Assembly (NCBI RefSeq): GCF_016863635.1 | Contig: NZ_BOPG01000080.1 | Coordinates: 1 to 64,000 of the forward strand | Direction of reading: 5' to 3' | Length of the DNA: 64,000 nt | DNA from: Virgisporangium aurantiacum | GTDB lineage: Bacteria; Actinomycetota; Actinomycetes; Mycobacteriales; Micromonosporaceae | Shown here: positions 1 to 8,723 of the stretch, in pieces | Layout of the letters: every line of letters begins with the position of its first letter | How positions within the stretch are numbered: the first letter of the stretch is position 1 | The notes under the pieces: model-generated | Database searches by the model: none | Told to the model about the DNA's origin: nothing | What the model saw: only the letters and a program-made list of their open reading frames with translations | Translations under genes and position numbers: made by a program

Positions 1-828
1 GAACTGCACCACGCCGGCGTGGTTGGTGGTCGACGAGACCTGTCCGAGCACGATGCCGCGGTGCGTCCACGGTCCCATCGGGTTGGTCGCGGTGGCGTAG
101 CGCTGGCACGCGTAGCTCGACGAGGTGACGCAGCCGCCGGTGTCGTTGGCCGCGTAGATCATGTAGTAGAGGCCGTTGCGCTTGAACATGAACGGCGCTT
201 CCCAGTAGTTCGTCAGGCCCACCGGGGTCTCGACATTGCCGACCGTGTTGATCATGTCGGACGCGAGCCGCACCGCGCGCGGGCTCCAGTAGCCGCCCCA
301 GTACATGTAGGCCTGGCCGTCGTCGTCGACGAACACCGTCGGGTCGATGTTGAGACCCGACGAGTTGGGCGTGCTGTCGCTGATGATCGGGCCGCCCTTG
401 GCGTCGGTGAACGGGCCGAGCGGGCTGTTGCCGACCGCGACGCCGATGTTCATCCAGCCGGCGCCGTTCCCGTTGACCGACGTGTACCAGTAGTACCTCC
501 CGTTTCGCGGTTCGACCTCGCTGGCCCACGCGTCGGCGCCGGCCCACGGGAACGTGCCGATGCTGGCGCGGGCGCCGCTGTCGGTCCAGTTCGCCGCGTC
601 GGTCGACGAGAGGACCCGCCACTCGCGCATGACGAAGTTCTGCTGGCTGGTGGACGCCTCGTCGCGTCCGGCGTAGATGTACATGGTGTTGCCGACGACG
701 AGCGGCGCCGGGTCGGCGGTGTAGATGGTGGTGACAATGGGATTGGCGGCCTGTGCGTCCGATGGAGCAAGCAGAGTCACGAACGGCGCCGCGACTACCG
801 CGAGCAGAGCGACGAGGAGTCGTTTCAT
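1..828 (-). CDS. Secreted glycoside hydrolase family 43 enzyme, 3' end cut by the window edge
   Basis: The reverse strand reads open from an ATG at 828 to base 1 (276 codons) without a stop, so the C-terminus lies outside the window. The first 27 or so residues are a Sec signal peptide (KR start, hydrophobic core, A-Q-A-A cut region). The GH43 five-blade-propeller hallmarks follow in order: TADPAP with the catalytic base Asp about 10 residues into the mature protein, NIDPTVFVDDDG with the pKa-modulating Asp, and WEAP with the general acid Glu followed by FKRNGLYYMIYA. GH43 enzymes usually remove alpha-L-arabinofuranosyl or beta-xylosyl groups, and the GH127 neighbours favour an arabinose-releasing role. 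Its ATG overlaps the stop of the upstream GH127 gene (ATGA), so the two are probably translationally coupled. Substrate is inferred. Confidence 0.88.
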   Translation of the reverse strand, partial: MKRLLVALLAVVAAPFVTLLAPSDAQAANPIVTTIYTADPAPLVVGNTMYIYAGRDEASTSQQNFVMREWRVLSSTDAANWTDSGARASIGTFPWAGADAWASEVEPRNGRYYWYTSVNGNGAGWMNIGVAVGNSPLGPFTDAKGGPIISDSTPNSSGLNIDPTVFVDDDGQAYMYWGGYWSPRAVRLASDMINTVGNVETPVGLTNYWEAPFMFKRNGLYYMIYAANDTGGCVTSSSYACQRYATATNPMGPWTHRGIVLGQVSSTTNHAGVVQF

Positions 829-3260
829 CGGCCCTCTCCGTGGATGGTGGTGACTTCGGTGGCGGTGAGTGCCCGGCTGTAGACCCGGAAGCCGTCGACG
901 GCGCCGTCGAGGTACGGGTCGCCGGCGTACTGGGACCGGCCGATCCAGGTGGCGGTGGTGTTCGCCGGACGGTTGGTCAGCGCGGTGTTGCGGGCGACCT
1001 CGACGCCGTTGACGTACAGCACGCCGAGGGTGCCGGTCGAGGTGACGGCGACATGCGTCCACGCGCCGGTCGGCAGCGCCGCCGGTGCGTCGATGCGTTG
1101 CTCCGCACCGGATCCGGATGTGGTGATCGCGAACCGGGCGGTGCCGGCCGACGAGCGCGGGGTGAGGAACAGGTACGCGCTCGTGCCGGTGCCGAAGTCG
1201 AAGATCCGGGACCAGGTGGTGAGCGTGTCGATACGGACCCAGGTGGTGATGCTGAAAGCCGTTGCGCCGGCGAGGATCCCGCTGGGGAGGCTCACGTAGC
1301 CACCGTTCAGGTCCACGGTGCCGCCGGAGAACAGCGCGCCGCCGGCGAGCGTCGCGGTGCGGCCGTTGCCGGTGGCGTCGGCCGCGGTGGTGCCGCCGGT
1401 CTCGTTGAAGAGGTAGTGCGCGACGAACGCGGGCAGCGGGGGAGTGCTGCCGACCGTCCAGTAGACCGTGTACCGCTGCCCGTGCATGCGGTAGAACGGC
1501 AGCAGCCGCACCGATCCGGTCGTGTACTCCAGGGGCGTGGTGGTCGGCGCGATCGTGGCCGGATTCAGGGTGGGCAGCGCCGACAGGTTCGTGGTGCCGT
1601 ACGCACCGGCGAGCACGACGGGCCCGACGAGCACCGCCTGCGTGGTCGCACTGTCCGGTGTGGACTCCCGGCGCACGGCCATCGGCAGGCTGACGTCGAC
1701 GACGTCACCGGATGTCCAGGTGCGGTTCAGCACCGCGAAGGCGCCCGCGGCGACGGTTTGCGCCGCGCCGTTGACCGCCACCTGCGCACCCGTTGCCCAG
1801 GACGGGATCCGGATTCTGAGATCGATCTGACCCGACCCCGTGATCGTGAACCGCGTCGACGCGGCCGACGGGTAGGTCGTGTCCTGCCGGACCGTGATGC
1901 CGCGCCCCGGCCAGGTGAGCACCGACGGGATGAACAGGTTGACGTACAACGTGTTTCCACCGTTGTGGAAGTAGATGCTCTCGCCGTACTTGGTGTTGCT
2001 CTCCATGCCGGTGCCGTGACAGCAGACGAAGCTGTTGTAGTCGTTGCTGTAGGTCTTGATGCCGCCGGCCCGCAACGGCACGTAGTAGCACTGGAAACCG
2101 TGCGTGGAACTCGGGTTCTGCGAGGCGAGGATGTGGTTGTAGAGCGTCCGCTCGTAGTAGTCGAGGTAGTCGACGCGGGTGGGGTCGGTGAAGAACAGCT
2201 GCCGGGTCAGCTTGAGCATGTTGTAGCTGTTGCAGCACTCGGCCGTGGTGTCGCTCAGCTCCGACGCGATCCGGCGCGGCGCCTTGAAGTACTCGCCGTT
2301 GGAGTTGCCGCCGATCACGTACGTGTGGTCGCGCGTCACGATGGTCCAGAAGTTGGACGCGATCGTGCGGTACCGGGTGGTGCCGGTGGCGTGGTACTCG
2401 CGGATCGCGCCGATCGCCTTCGGCACCTGCGTGTTGGCGTGGTAGTTGTTCAGCGCGTCGGTTCCGGCGGCGAGCGGGTCGAAGATCTCGGCGTGGTCGA
2501 AGTGCTGGGCGGCGGCGAGGTGGTTCGGGTCGCCGGTCACCTGGTACAGGTTCGTCAGCACCTCGTTCATGCCGCCGAACTCGGTGTCGAGCATGTTCTG
2601 CCGCTGGGTCAACGTGAGCCGGTCGTTGCGGAACCTGCTCCACGCCGCCATGCCGGTGAGCACCGTGAGCGCCTGTGCGTTTCCGGCCAGCAGGTGCATG
2701 TCGAGCAGCCCGGCCATGATCTTGTGGAGCGTGTAGTACGGCGCCCACACCGACTGCCGCGCCTCGACCCGGTCGATGAAGCTCTCCGGGAACGCGCTCA
2801 GGTACCCGGTGTTGAAGCCCGCCGTGCCGGCCCGGGCCTGGCACTGCGCCAGGACCGTGACGATCGCGTCCCCCTTGGTTCTGAACGACGCGTCGCCGGT
2901 GCTGGCGTAGGCCTGGGCCAGGGCGCTCAGCCAGTGGCCGGTGGAGTGCCCGCGCAGTTCGGTGGTCGGCGACTCCCAGCCACCGCACGGCGTCGCCGCC
3001 GACGACAGCCCGACGTTGACCCGGAACATGTGCAGCATCCGGTCGATGTCGAGGAAGCTGATGTAGGCGTGCGTGCGCGCCTGGTTCTCGGCGAACGGGC
3101 TACCGGTCAGCAGCCGGACGGCCGTCAGGGGAAAGGCATAGGCGGAGACGCCGATGTCGGCGCGTGCCGCGACAGCGGGCGCACCGGGAGTGGTGGCCGC
3201 GACGGAACCCGCCGCGACGGCGGCGCCGGTCCGGAGCAACGTGCGACGCGATACAGGCAT
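825..3260 (-). CDS. Secreted GH127-type beta-L-arabinofuranosidase with C-terminal LamG domain
   Basis: 811 residues. The N-terminus SRRTLLRTG followed by a hydrophobic Ala-rich stretch is a Tat-like signal. Residues about 40-610 match the GH127 (former DUF1680) (alpha/alpha)6 fold. The residues that form the zinc-thiolate centre of HypBA1 are visible as TAECCNSYNM and FVCCHGTGMES, giving Glu, Cys and the Cys-Cys pair whose first Cys is the nucleophile in characterised members. Residues about 612-811 form a LamG/concanavalin-like domain, probably carbohydrate-binding. Family members release beta-L-arabinofuranose from oligosaccharides of hydroxyproline-rich plant glycoproteins. It follows a strong hairpin and precedes the GH43 gene with a 4-bp overlap. 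GH146, a sister family, is the alternative assignment. Confidence 0.9.
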   Translation of the reverse strand: MPVSRRTLLRTGAAVAAGSVAATTPGAPAVAARADIGVSAYAFPLTAVRLLTGSPFAENQARTHAYISFLDIDRMLHMFRVNVGLSSAATPCGGWESPTTELRGHSTGHWLSALAQAYASTGDASFRTKGDAIVTVLAQCQARAGTAGFNTGYLSAFPESFIDRVEARQSVWAPYYTLHKIMAGLLDMHLLAGNAQALTVLTGMAAWSRFRNDRLTLTQRQNMLDTEFGGMNEVLTNLYQVTGDPNHLAAAQHFDHAEIFDPLAAGTDALNNYHANTQVPKAIGAIREYHATGTTRYRTIASNFWTIVTRDHTYVIGGNSNGEYFKAPRRIASELSDTTAECCNSYNMLKLTRQLFFTDPTRVDYLDYYERTLYNHILASQNPSSTHGFQCYYVPLRAGGIKTYSNDYNSFVCCHGTGMESNTKYGESIYFHNGGNTLYVNLFIPSVLTWPGRGITVRQDTTYPSAASTRFTITGSGQIDLRIRIPSWATGAQVAVNGAAQTVAAGAFAVLNRTWTSGDVVDVSLPMAVRRESTPDSATTQAVLVGPVVLAGAYGTTNLSALPTLNPATIAPTTTPLEYTTGSVRLLPFYRMHGQRYTVYWTVGSTPPLPAFVAHYLFNETGGTTAADATGNGRTATLAGGALFSGGTVDLNGGYVSLPSGILAGATAFSITTWVRIDTLTTWSRIFDFGTGTSAYLFLTPRSSAGTARFAITTSGSGAEQRIDAPAALPTGAWTHVAVTSTGTLGVLYVNGVEVARNTALTNRPANTTATWIGRSQYAGDPYLDGAVDGFRVYSRALTATEVTTIHGEGR

Positions 3261-3299
3261 GGTGAAACCCCTTCACGGATACCGGTGAAAGAGAAGGGC

Positions 3300-3330
3300 G
3301 CGGGGAGGGCGCCGGGCGCGCCCTCCCCGC
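3300..3330 (-). terminator. 13-bp perfect hairpin between two hydrolase genes
   Basis: Arms 3300-3312 and 3318-3330 are perfectly complementary and GC-rich, with a 5-nt loop. The hairpin lies just after the stop of the 1095-residue hydrolase gene and about 40 bp before the next start on the same strand. No U-tract is evident, as is common in actinomycetes. It could end the upstream transcript or act as a partial terminator or RNA stabiliser that lowers GH127/GH43 expression. Confidence 0.7.
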
Positions 3331-3335
3331 ACGAC

Positions 3336-6300
3336 TCACGGCCCGTAGGCCTTGACCTCGAGCAGCCCGACGGAGCCGGCACCGCTCTGCAGCACCACGC
3401 GCAACCGCGTCGTGGAGACCTGGGTGTACGTCACCCGGTTGTACTGGTTCAACCCGATCGGGTACCCGGCGGCGGACACGTCCACATAGGACGATCCATT
3501 CCAGTACTGCAGCCGGTACGACGCCGGCACCCGCACGCCCCCGTTGTCGTCGAAGAAGTACACGTCGGCCGCGTTGAGCGTCTGCGCCGACGACCACGTC
3601 AGCTCGGCCCACTGCTCACCGGTGTTCGGCCAGGTGCCCCAGCGCCGGTTCACCGTGTCGTTCGACGACGGCGGGTCGATGCCGTCGTTCAGCGCCAGCA
3701 CTGACTCCCACGACGAGGTGTAGGACGCCGACGGGGTCGCCGATCCCGCCTTGTTGACCGGTTGCGGATCCGGGTCGGGATCCGGGTCCGGGCCACCGCC
3801 GCGGCCGTACGCCTGCACCTCCGTCAACCCCGTCTTGAACCCGGACGCGTGCGTCACCTGCACCCGGATCCGTTGCGTGCTCACCGACGCGAACCGCACC
3901 AGGTTGTAGTTCGCCCGTGGCGAGCCGGGCGTCTTCACCTGCGATCCGGCGTTGACGAACGCGCTCCCGTTCCAGTACTGGATGTTGTAGGACGCCGGTT
4001 GCCGGTACCGGTTGGTCGCCCGGTCGTTGCGGAAGTACAGCCGCAGTTCGTCCACCGTGCGCGCCTGGCCGAAGTTCACCTCCAGCCAGTCGGTGGCGTT
4101 CGGCGACTGGTAGGTGCCCCAGATCGGTTCGTTGATCGGGTACCCGTCGACGGCGTTGGCGCCGGCCGTCCCGGACGCCGTGTACGAGGCGGTGGTGGTG
4201 ACGCCGCGCGCGTAGTTCGGCAGCGTCGACGTGAGGTCGGTGCCCGCCTTCGCGAACATGTCGACCATGCGCGGGCTGTCCTGCACCACCTGGGTCGGCG
4301 CGCGCATCCCGGCGATCGCCGTGCTGAACGTCGTGGTGCCGCCGGCCGGCAGCGACACGGCGCCGGTGGCCGGGTTGTAGACCACGCGGGTCAGCCGGTC
4401 GACGGTGAACGCGCGGGTGCCGTTGACGTACACCGAGTAGCCCTGCGGCACGCCGCTGTAGCGCGTCACGCCGTCGGCCGGATCGTCCCAGACCACCGAC
4501 AGGTCGGCGCCGCGGTACCGGATGTTGTTGGCCGCGAAGTGCGTCCACCCGATGTTGATCGGCGAGAGCTCGATCTGCGCGTCGTTGCGCGGACGCAGGC
4601 CCATCACGTCCTCGATGACTGTCCAGTTGCTGCTGCCGAGGATGTTGTGGTGGATCCAGGACCGGTACGTGATCGCGGATCCGTTCCAGTCGGCCCAGAA
4701 CTCGTTGGCGTCGGGCCACTGCGTGTTCCCGCCGACGTACTGCGCCCAGGCGTTCCAGTACAGCAGCTTCTTGTAGTCGTCGTTCGTCATCCACTGGTTC
4801 GGGTAGTTGCGCAGCACGTTCGAGTAGAGGCGGAACTGCACCGTGGAGTTGATCGTCGAGAAGTTGTTGCTGCCGGGCTGGCCGGCCGCCGCGGCCGCCG
4901 CCTTGTCGACCTGGTTGGCCGTGTAGAACGGGAAGATCGGGTACTGGGCCGGGTCGGCGAACAGGCGCAGCGCCTGCTTGTACTGGTCGGTGTTCGGGAT
5001 CGCGCCGACGGAGAACGGGTAGTAGTTGTTGATCTCCTTCCACGGCACGAACGCGTTCGTCGACACGTGGCGGTGCTCGAACAGTTGCCGCGACGGGTTC
5101 CAGAGGACGTTGACGATCGCGCTTCGCACCCGCTCGGCGATCTGACGCATCTCGGCGGCCTTGGCGGTGTTGCCGACCGCGTCGTACGCCTGTGCCGCGG
5201 CGAGCGCCCCGCTGTAGACGTAGGCCGACTCGGCGCGGTCGAGGTTGCCGGCCCGCCAGTGGAACGAGACGGCGTCGGCGTCGTTGCCCGTCAGCGCGCC
5301 CCAGTCGTACTCGATGAGCCCGTTGTTGTCGTGGTCGTAGAACGCCAGCTGGCCCTTCACGTCGCCCTCGGCGTACCGCGCGAGGTTGCCGGCGATCGCG
5401 GGCTGCCCGCCGTGGATCTGGTACGCCCGCCAGGCGGCCTCGGCGATGTACTGGGTGTAGCTGTTCGACCAGTTCTCCGGGTCACCCGGGTTGTCCATGA
5501 ACCGCGCGCCCTTCGACACCTGGCCCACCGACACCCACGGCCCGTACGAGTACTCCGGGTTGCGCAGGTACTTGAGGTCGTCGATGTGCATCGGCTGCGT
5601 CAGCACGATCGCGTTGTTGTAGCCCAGCGCGCCCTCGACCGAGATCGGGAACTGGTAGTCCTGGCCGGGGATGTCGACGTCGAGGTAGTTGAAGCGCATC
5701 AACCACCAGCGGTAGTAGAGGTTCTTCTTGATGGCCGGTTCCGGCACGTCGAGGTAGGGCACGTTCTGCGCCCACCACCGGTTGTACTCGCGAACGTGGG
5801 TGCTGAACGCCGTCGACGCGGAGAAACCCTTGTAGGAGTTGTACTCCGTCAGCGAGTCGGGCAGTTCGTTGGCGACGAAGCCCATCACGACCTTGGTGGT
5901 GACGGTCGCGCCGGCCGTCACGGTGATCGACCGGTTGAGGCCGCCGCTCGTCACCGTGAACCCGTCCGCGGACAGCCGCGGGAAGAGGGTCGTCAGGTTG
6001 TTCTTGACGTTCACCTGGCCGGTGAGTTCGTTGCCGCTGCCGGAGGTGGCGTACGGCGACGTCACCCGCAACGACACCGTGGTCGAGGCGCTGCCGTTGT
6101 TCGTCACCGCGAGGTTCGCGACCGCGACGTTGTTGTGGGTGATGAACTTCGTCTGGTCGATGCGCACGGAACCGCTGGTGTGCACCGACTTCCAGTGGCT
6201 GGGCGCCTGCCACCGCTGGTTCACCTGCTCGGTGAACGTCCCCGGCGAGGCCGCGACGGTGAACGCGCTCTGGTTGTTGATGCTCTCCCAGTACGCCACC

Positions 6301-6623
6301 TGGCCGGCGAACCCGAGCGTGCCTGGCGTGTGGGTCTTCATGAACAGGCCGCGGCCGCGCGACATCAGCCAGGTTCCGGCGGGGTCGTTTCCGGGACGCG
6401 CGAGCAGGCGGTCCATCCAGTAGTCGGTGCCGCCGCTCTCCGCGTCGAAGATGGCCTGCATCGTGTTGCCGGTGCTGAAGCCGACGGGGGGTGCGGGTAC
6501 GGACGGGCCGTTGAACGTCGGGAAGCCGATCGTCTGTGCGGCCTGTGCGGGGAGAGTGGGCACTGTGGACAGTGCCACGGCGAGGACGGTTGTCAGGGCG
6601 AATGCCAGGCGGCGGGATGGCAT
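3336..6623 (-). CDS. Secreted (alpha/alpha)6-barrel glycoside hydrolase with two discoidin domains
   Basis: 1095 residues. The ATG at 6623 has a strong GGAGGTGA ribosome site. Residues 1-28 are a Sec signal (AQA-A cut). A beta-sandwich of about 220 residues comes first, then an alpha-helical barrel (about 250-720) with many Trp/Tyr motifs such as NLYYRWWLMRFNY, EYDWGALTGNDADAVS and EFWADWNGSAITYRSW. This resembles the MGH1/GH63-type clan and is not GH127. Two F5/8 type C (discoidin) modules follow at about 804-941 and 957-1095, joined by a DP-repeat linker. The two discoidin modules suggest attachment to a polysaccharide surface. It starts 15 bp after the cytoplasmic GH127 stop, so it is the second gene of the LacI-controlled operon. 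The exact GH family and bond specificity cannot be read from sequence; an arabinan or glycoprotein glycan is inferred from context. Confidence 0.75.
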   Translation of the reverse strand: MPSRRLAFALTTVLAVALSTVPTLPAQAAQTIGFPTFNGPSVPAPPVGFSTGNTMQAIFDAESGGTDYWMDRLLARPGNDPAGTWLMSRGRGLFMKTHTPGTLGFAGQVAYWESINNQSAFTVAASPGTFTEQVNQRWQAPSHWKSVHTSGSVRIDQTKFITHNNVAVANLAVTNNGSASTTVSLRVTSPYATSGSGNELTGQVNVKNNLTTLFPRLSADGFTVTSGGLNRSITVTAGATVTTKVVMGFVANELPDSLTEYNSYKGFSASTAFSTHVREYNRWWAQNVPYLDVPEPAIKKNLYYRWWLMRFNYLDVDIPGQDYQFPISVEGALGYNNAIVLTQPMHIDDLKYLRNPEYSYGPWVSVGQVSKGARFMDNPGDPENWSNSYTQYIAEAAWRAYQIHGGQPAIAGNLARYAEGDVKGQLAFYDHDNNGLIEYDWGALTGNDADAVSFHWRAGNLDRAESAYVYSGALAAAQAYDAVGNTAKAAEMRQIAERVRSAIVNVLWNPSRQLFEHRHVSTNAFVPWKEINNYYPFSVGAIPNTDQYKQALRLFADPAQYPIFPFYTANQVDKAAAAAAGQPGSNNFSTINSTVQFRLYSNVLRNYPNQWMTNDDYKKLLYWNAWAQYVGGNTQWPDANEFWADWNGSAITYRSWIHHNILGSSNWTVIEDVMGLRPRNDAQIELSPINIGWTHFAANNIRYRGADLSVVWDDPADGVTRYSGVPQGYSVYVNGTRAFTVDRLTRVVYNPATGAVSLPAGGTTTFSTAIAGMRAPTQVVQDSPRMVDMFAKAGTDLTSTLPNYARGVTTTASYTASGTAGANAVDGYPINEPIWGTYQSPNATDWLEVNFGQARTVDELRLYFRNDRATNRYRQPASYNIQYWNGSAFVNAGSQVKTPGSPRANYNLVRFASVSTQRIRVQVTHASGFKTGLTEVQAYGRGGGPDPDPDPDPQPVNKAGSATPSASYTSSWESVLALNDGIDPPSSNDTVNRRWGTWPNTGEQWAELTWSSAQTLNAADVYFFDDNGGVRVPASYRLQYWNGSSYVDVSAAGYPIGLNQYNRVTYTQVSTTRLRVVLQSGAGSVGLLEVKAYGP

Positions 6624-6638
6624 CGCGTCACCTCCGGT

Positions 6639-8501
6639 TCAGGGTGGGGTGGTGGGGAGCCACACCCGCATGGTGGTGGGGCCGCGGCGGGCCCAGCGGT
6701 GGTAGGGAATGAGGGGGACCACGCGTGGCGAACGCGGTCCGCTCTCGAACTCGGATCCGTAGGGCCACGGCCGGTCGGCCGATGGGATGAACCAGCCCTT
6801 CACCGCGCCGTCCTCGGGGGCGACCGAGGTGTCGACGGCGAGGCTGTCGAGGTCGGCGGACGGCGTCTCCAGGTCGACGGACTCCGCGCACATCACCAGC
6901 GGGCCCGCCTCCACGGCGACGCAGCCGCGCACGGCGTCGATGCGCGGGTCCGGGAACGTCCACCGTGGACGGACGGGGAGGTCGAGGCGGAGCGTCTCGC
7001 CGGGCGTGAACCGCCGGGCGACGCGCACCTGGCCGGGGTGAACGGGTCGGGTTGACCCGTTCTCGGTGAGCGTCGCGCCGGCGGCCCAGGCCGGTACGCG
7101 CAGCGTGAGCTCGCGTGCCGGAGAAGATGACCCAGCCGGGCCCGGGTCGGTGACCGTGATCGTCACCGAGCCTTCGTCCGGGTAGTAGGTGCGCATTTCC
7201 AGACCGAGACCACCGGCGGTGACGTCGAGGTCGGCGTACTGGTGCACCTGCGCGCCGGCGTCGTTCTCGGTCACCAGGTACGTCTCCAGGCTGGCGAGCA
7301 GCCGGCCGACGTTCGGCAGGCAGCAGGACACCTCGAACCAGGGCGCGCGCGGGCCGCCGCCGAAGCGCAGTTGCGGCCGGTCGGTCGGCACGATGACGGT
7401 GGGCGTGCGCTGGTGCAGCGTGTTGGCGTAGAAGAAGCTGCGACCGTCGTCGGCGACCGCGGTGGCGATCACGTTGAACAGCACCCGTTCCACGATGTCG
7501 CCGTAGCGCGTCTCGCCGGTGGCCAGCAGCAGCCGGTGCGCCAGCATCACGGTCGCGACGCCCGCGCACGTCTCCACGTAGGAGCGGTCGGCGGGCAGCA
7601 CGAAGTCGTCGCCGAAGGACTCGTCGAGGTGCCGCGAGCCCATCCCGCCGGTGAGATAGGTGCGCCTGCTGAGCGTCCGATCGAATTGCCTTTGCACGGC
7701 GGAGAGCAACTCGCCGTCGCCGGTCTCGACCGCGACGTCGACCGCGCCCATGGCCAGATACAGCGCGCGGACGGCGTGCCCGCGGAACACCTCGGCCTTG
7801 CGCACCGGAACGTCGTCCTGGAAGTAGGCCCAGCCGAACTCGTGCTCGGGAAGGCTGCGGTGGCCGCGCCGCTCGACGAACCGGCGGGCCTGGTCGAGGT
7901 AGCGCTCCTCGCCGGTGACCCGGTACAGCTCGACGAGACCGGGCTCGATCTCGGGATGGCCGCAGACGCCCGGGTTCCCGCCGTCGGCGAATTCGGTGCA
8001 GATGTGGTCGGCGGCCCGCCGGGCCACGTCCACCAGTTCGGGGGACGCGCCGGTGCGCGCCGCCGCGGCCGCGGCCTGGAGCAGGTGACCGGCGCAGTAG
8101 AGCTCGTGGCCGAAGTTCAGGTCGTGGTAGCGGGGCGGCTGGCCGGGGCGGCCGTACGCGGTGGACAGGTAGCCGTCGGGCGCCTGCGCCGATCTCGCCA
8201 GCCCGGCCAGTTCGGCGATCTCGGCGGTGTGGTCGTTGCGAACCGAGTCCCAGCACAGCGCCTCCGTGAGCTTGTAGATCTCGGAGTCGGCGAACTCGCG
8301 GCCGCGGCGCTCCGTGGGGGACGCGGTGAAGTTGCCGGCCCAGCCCTCCCGGCGCATCCAGGCGAAGCAGTGCGCGAGCGTGTCGGTGCTGTTCACGGCC
8401 TGCCGGCGGCCCCAGAATCCGCCGGTGAGGCGGGCGGCGGTGAGCGGGACGGGCCGAAGGGTGCCACTGGTCGGAACGACCGGCCCGACGGAATCGATCA
8501 T
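6639..8501 (-). CDS. Cytoplasmic GH127 beta-L-arabinofuranosidase
   Basis: 620 residues from ATG 8501, preceded by GGAGGAGT at good spacing. There is no signal peptide, so it acts on imported oligosaccharides. The GH127 zinc-cysteine site is seen as YVETCAG (Glu and Cys) and FEVSCCLPNVGR (Cys-Cys pair with the nucleophile). The length is close to that of HypBA1 (about 658 residues). It is the first gene of the leftward operon, diverging from the lacI-type regulator with a promoter and operator between them. A cytoplasmic and a secreted GH127 in one operon imply a two-stage degradation of beta-L-arabinooligosaccharides, but no transporter for them is encoded here. Longer in-frame starts upstream would run through the regulatory region and the regulator gene and are rejected. 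Confidence 0.9.
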   Translation of the reverse strand: MIDSVGPVVPTSGTLRPVPLTAARLTGGFWGRRQAVNSTDTLAHCFAWMRREGWAGNFTASPTERRGREFADSEIYKLTEALCWDSVRNDHTAEIAELAGLARSAQAPDGYLSTAYGRPGQPPRYHDLNFGHELYCAGHLLQAAAAAARTGASPELVDVARRAADHICTEFADGGNPGVCGHPEIEPGLVELYRVTGEERYLDQARRFVERRGHRSLPEHEFGWAYFQDDVPVRKAEVFRGHAVRALYLAMGAVDVAVETGDGELLSAVQRQFDRTLSRRTYLTGGMGSRHLDESFGDDFVLPADRSYVETCAGVATVMLAHRLLLATGETRYGDIVERVLFNVIATAVADDGRSFFYANTLHQRTPTVIVPTDRPQLRFGGGPRAPWFEVSCCLPNVGRLLASLETYLVTENDAGAQVHQYADLDVTAGGLGLEMRTYYPDEGSVTITVTDPGPAGSSSPARELTLRVPAWAAGATLTENGSTRPVHPGQVRVARRFTPGETLRLDLPVRPRWTFPDPRIDAVRGCVAVEAGPLVMCAESVDLETPSADLDSLAVDTSVAPEDGAVKGWFIPSADRPWPYGSEFESGPRSPRVVPLIPYHRWARRGPTTMRVWLPTTPP

Positions 8502-8563
8502 ATGCACTCCTCCGAGCGTGAGTCCGACCTCCGGCTGCCGCCCTCCGGCTGCCGCCGAAACGA

Positions 8564-8579
8564 CCGAAAACCTTTTCGG
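8564..8579. promoter_or_regulatory. LacI-type operator O1 (hydrolase operon side)
   Basis: CCGAAAA-CC-TTTTCGG is a 16-bp dyad with 7-bp arms. It sits just downstream of the -10 of the candidate leftward promoter, over the expected transcription start of the GH127 operon. Its core matches the second site at 8671-8693, and both resemble LacI/CcpA-like operators. Confidence 0.75.
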
Positions 8580-8580
8580 A

Positions 8581-8609
8581 ATGTTCGCATCGATGTGCGT
8601 AAGTGTCAA
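8581..8609 (-). promoter_or_regulatory. Candidate sigma-70-type promoter of the hydrolase operon
   Basis: Read on the reverse strand: TTGACA (8609-8604), 17-bp spacer, GAACAT (8586-8581). The -35 is a consensus match, while the -10 has only the conserved A2 and T6. The operator at 8564-8579 begins just downstream, so repressor binding would block initiation. Confidence 0.5.
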
Positions 8610-8670
8610 CGGCTCGCCGCGCGAGCGGCTGTCGGAATGGTTGATCGGAAACTGTGCATGCGCGGCTATG

Positions 8671-8693
8671 CTGGCCGAAACGTTTTCGGCCAG
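8671..8693. promoter_or_regulatory. LacI-type operator O2 (regulator side)
   Basis: Perfect 10-bp arms CTGGCCGAAA and TTTCGGCCAG are separated by CGT. The site is 31 bp upstream of ATG 8724 and about 10-13 bp upstream of the possible GTG starts. A possible -10 TATGCT (8667-8672) abuts it. This is expected for autoregulation of the LacI regulator. Confidence 0.75.
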
Positions 8694-8723
8694 GGGCAGG
8701 CCGTGGTGCGGGTGGGGGCGCGG

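Noticed and set aside
753..3704. Very long ORF opposite the GH127 gene
   Set aside because: It is the Arg/Val-rich mirror of high-GC coding DNA. The opposite strand has full GH127 and LamG motifs.
3762..7055. 1097-residue ORF on the + strand
   Set aside because: Composition is dominated by R, V, D, H and no domain is visible. It mirrors the hydrolase on the other strand.
8528..8556. CCTCCGGCTGCCGCC direct repeat in the lacI-GH127 gap
   Set aside because: Two imperfectly spaced copies only; probably slippage and away from the operators.
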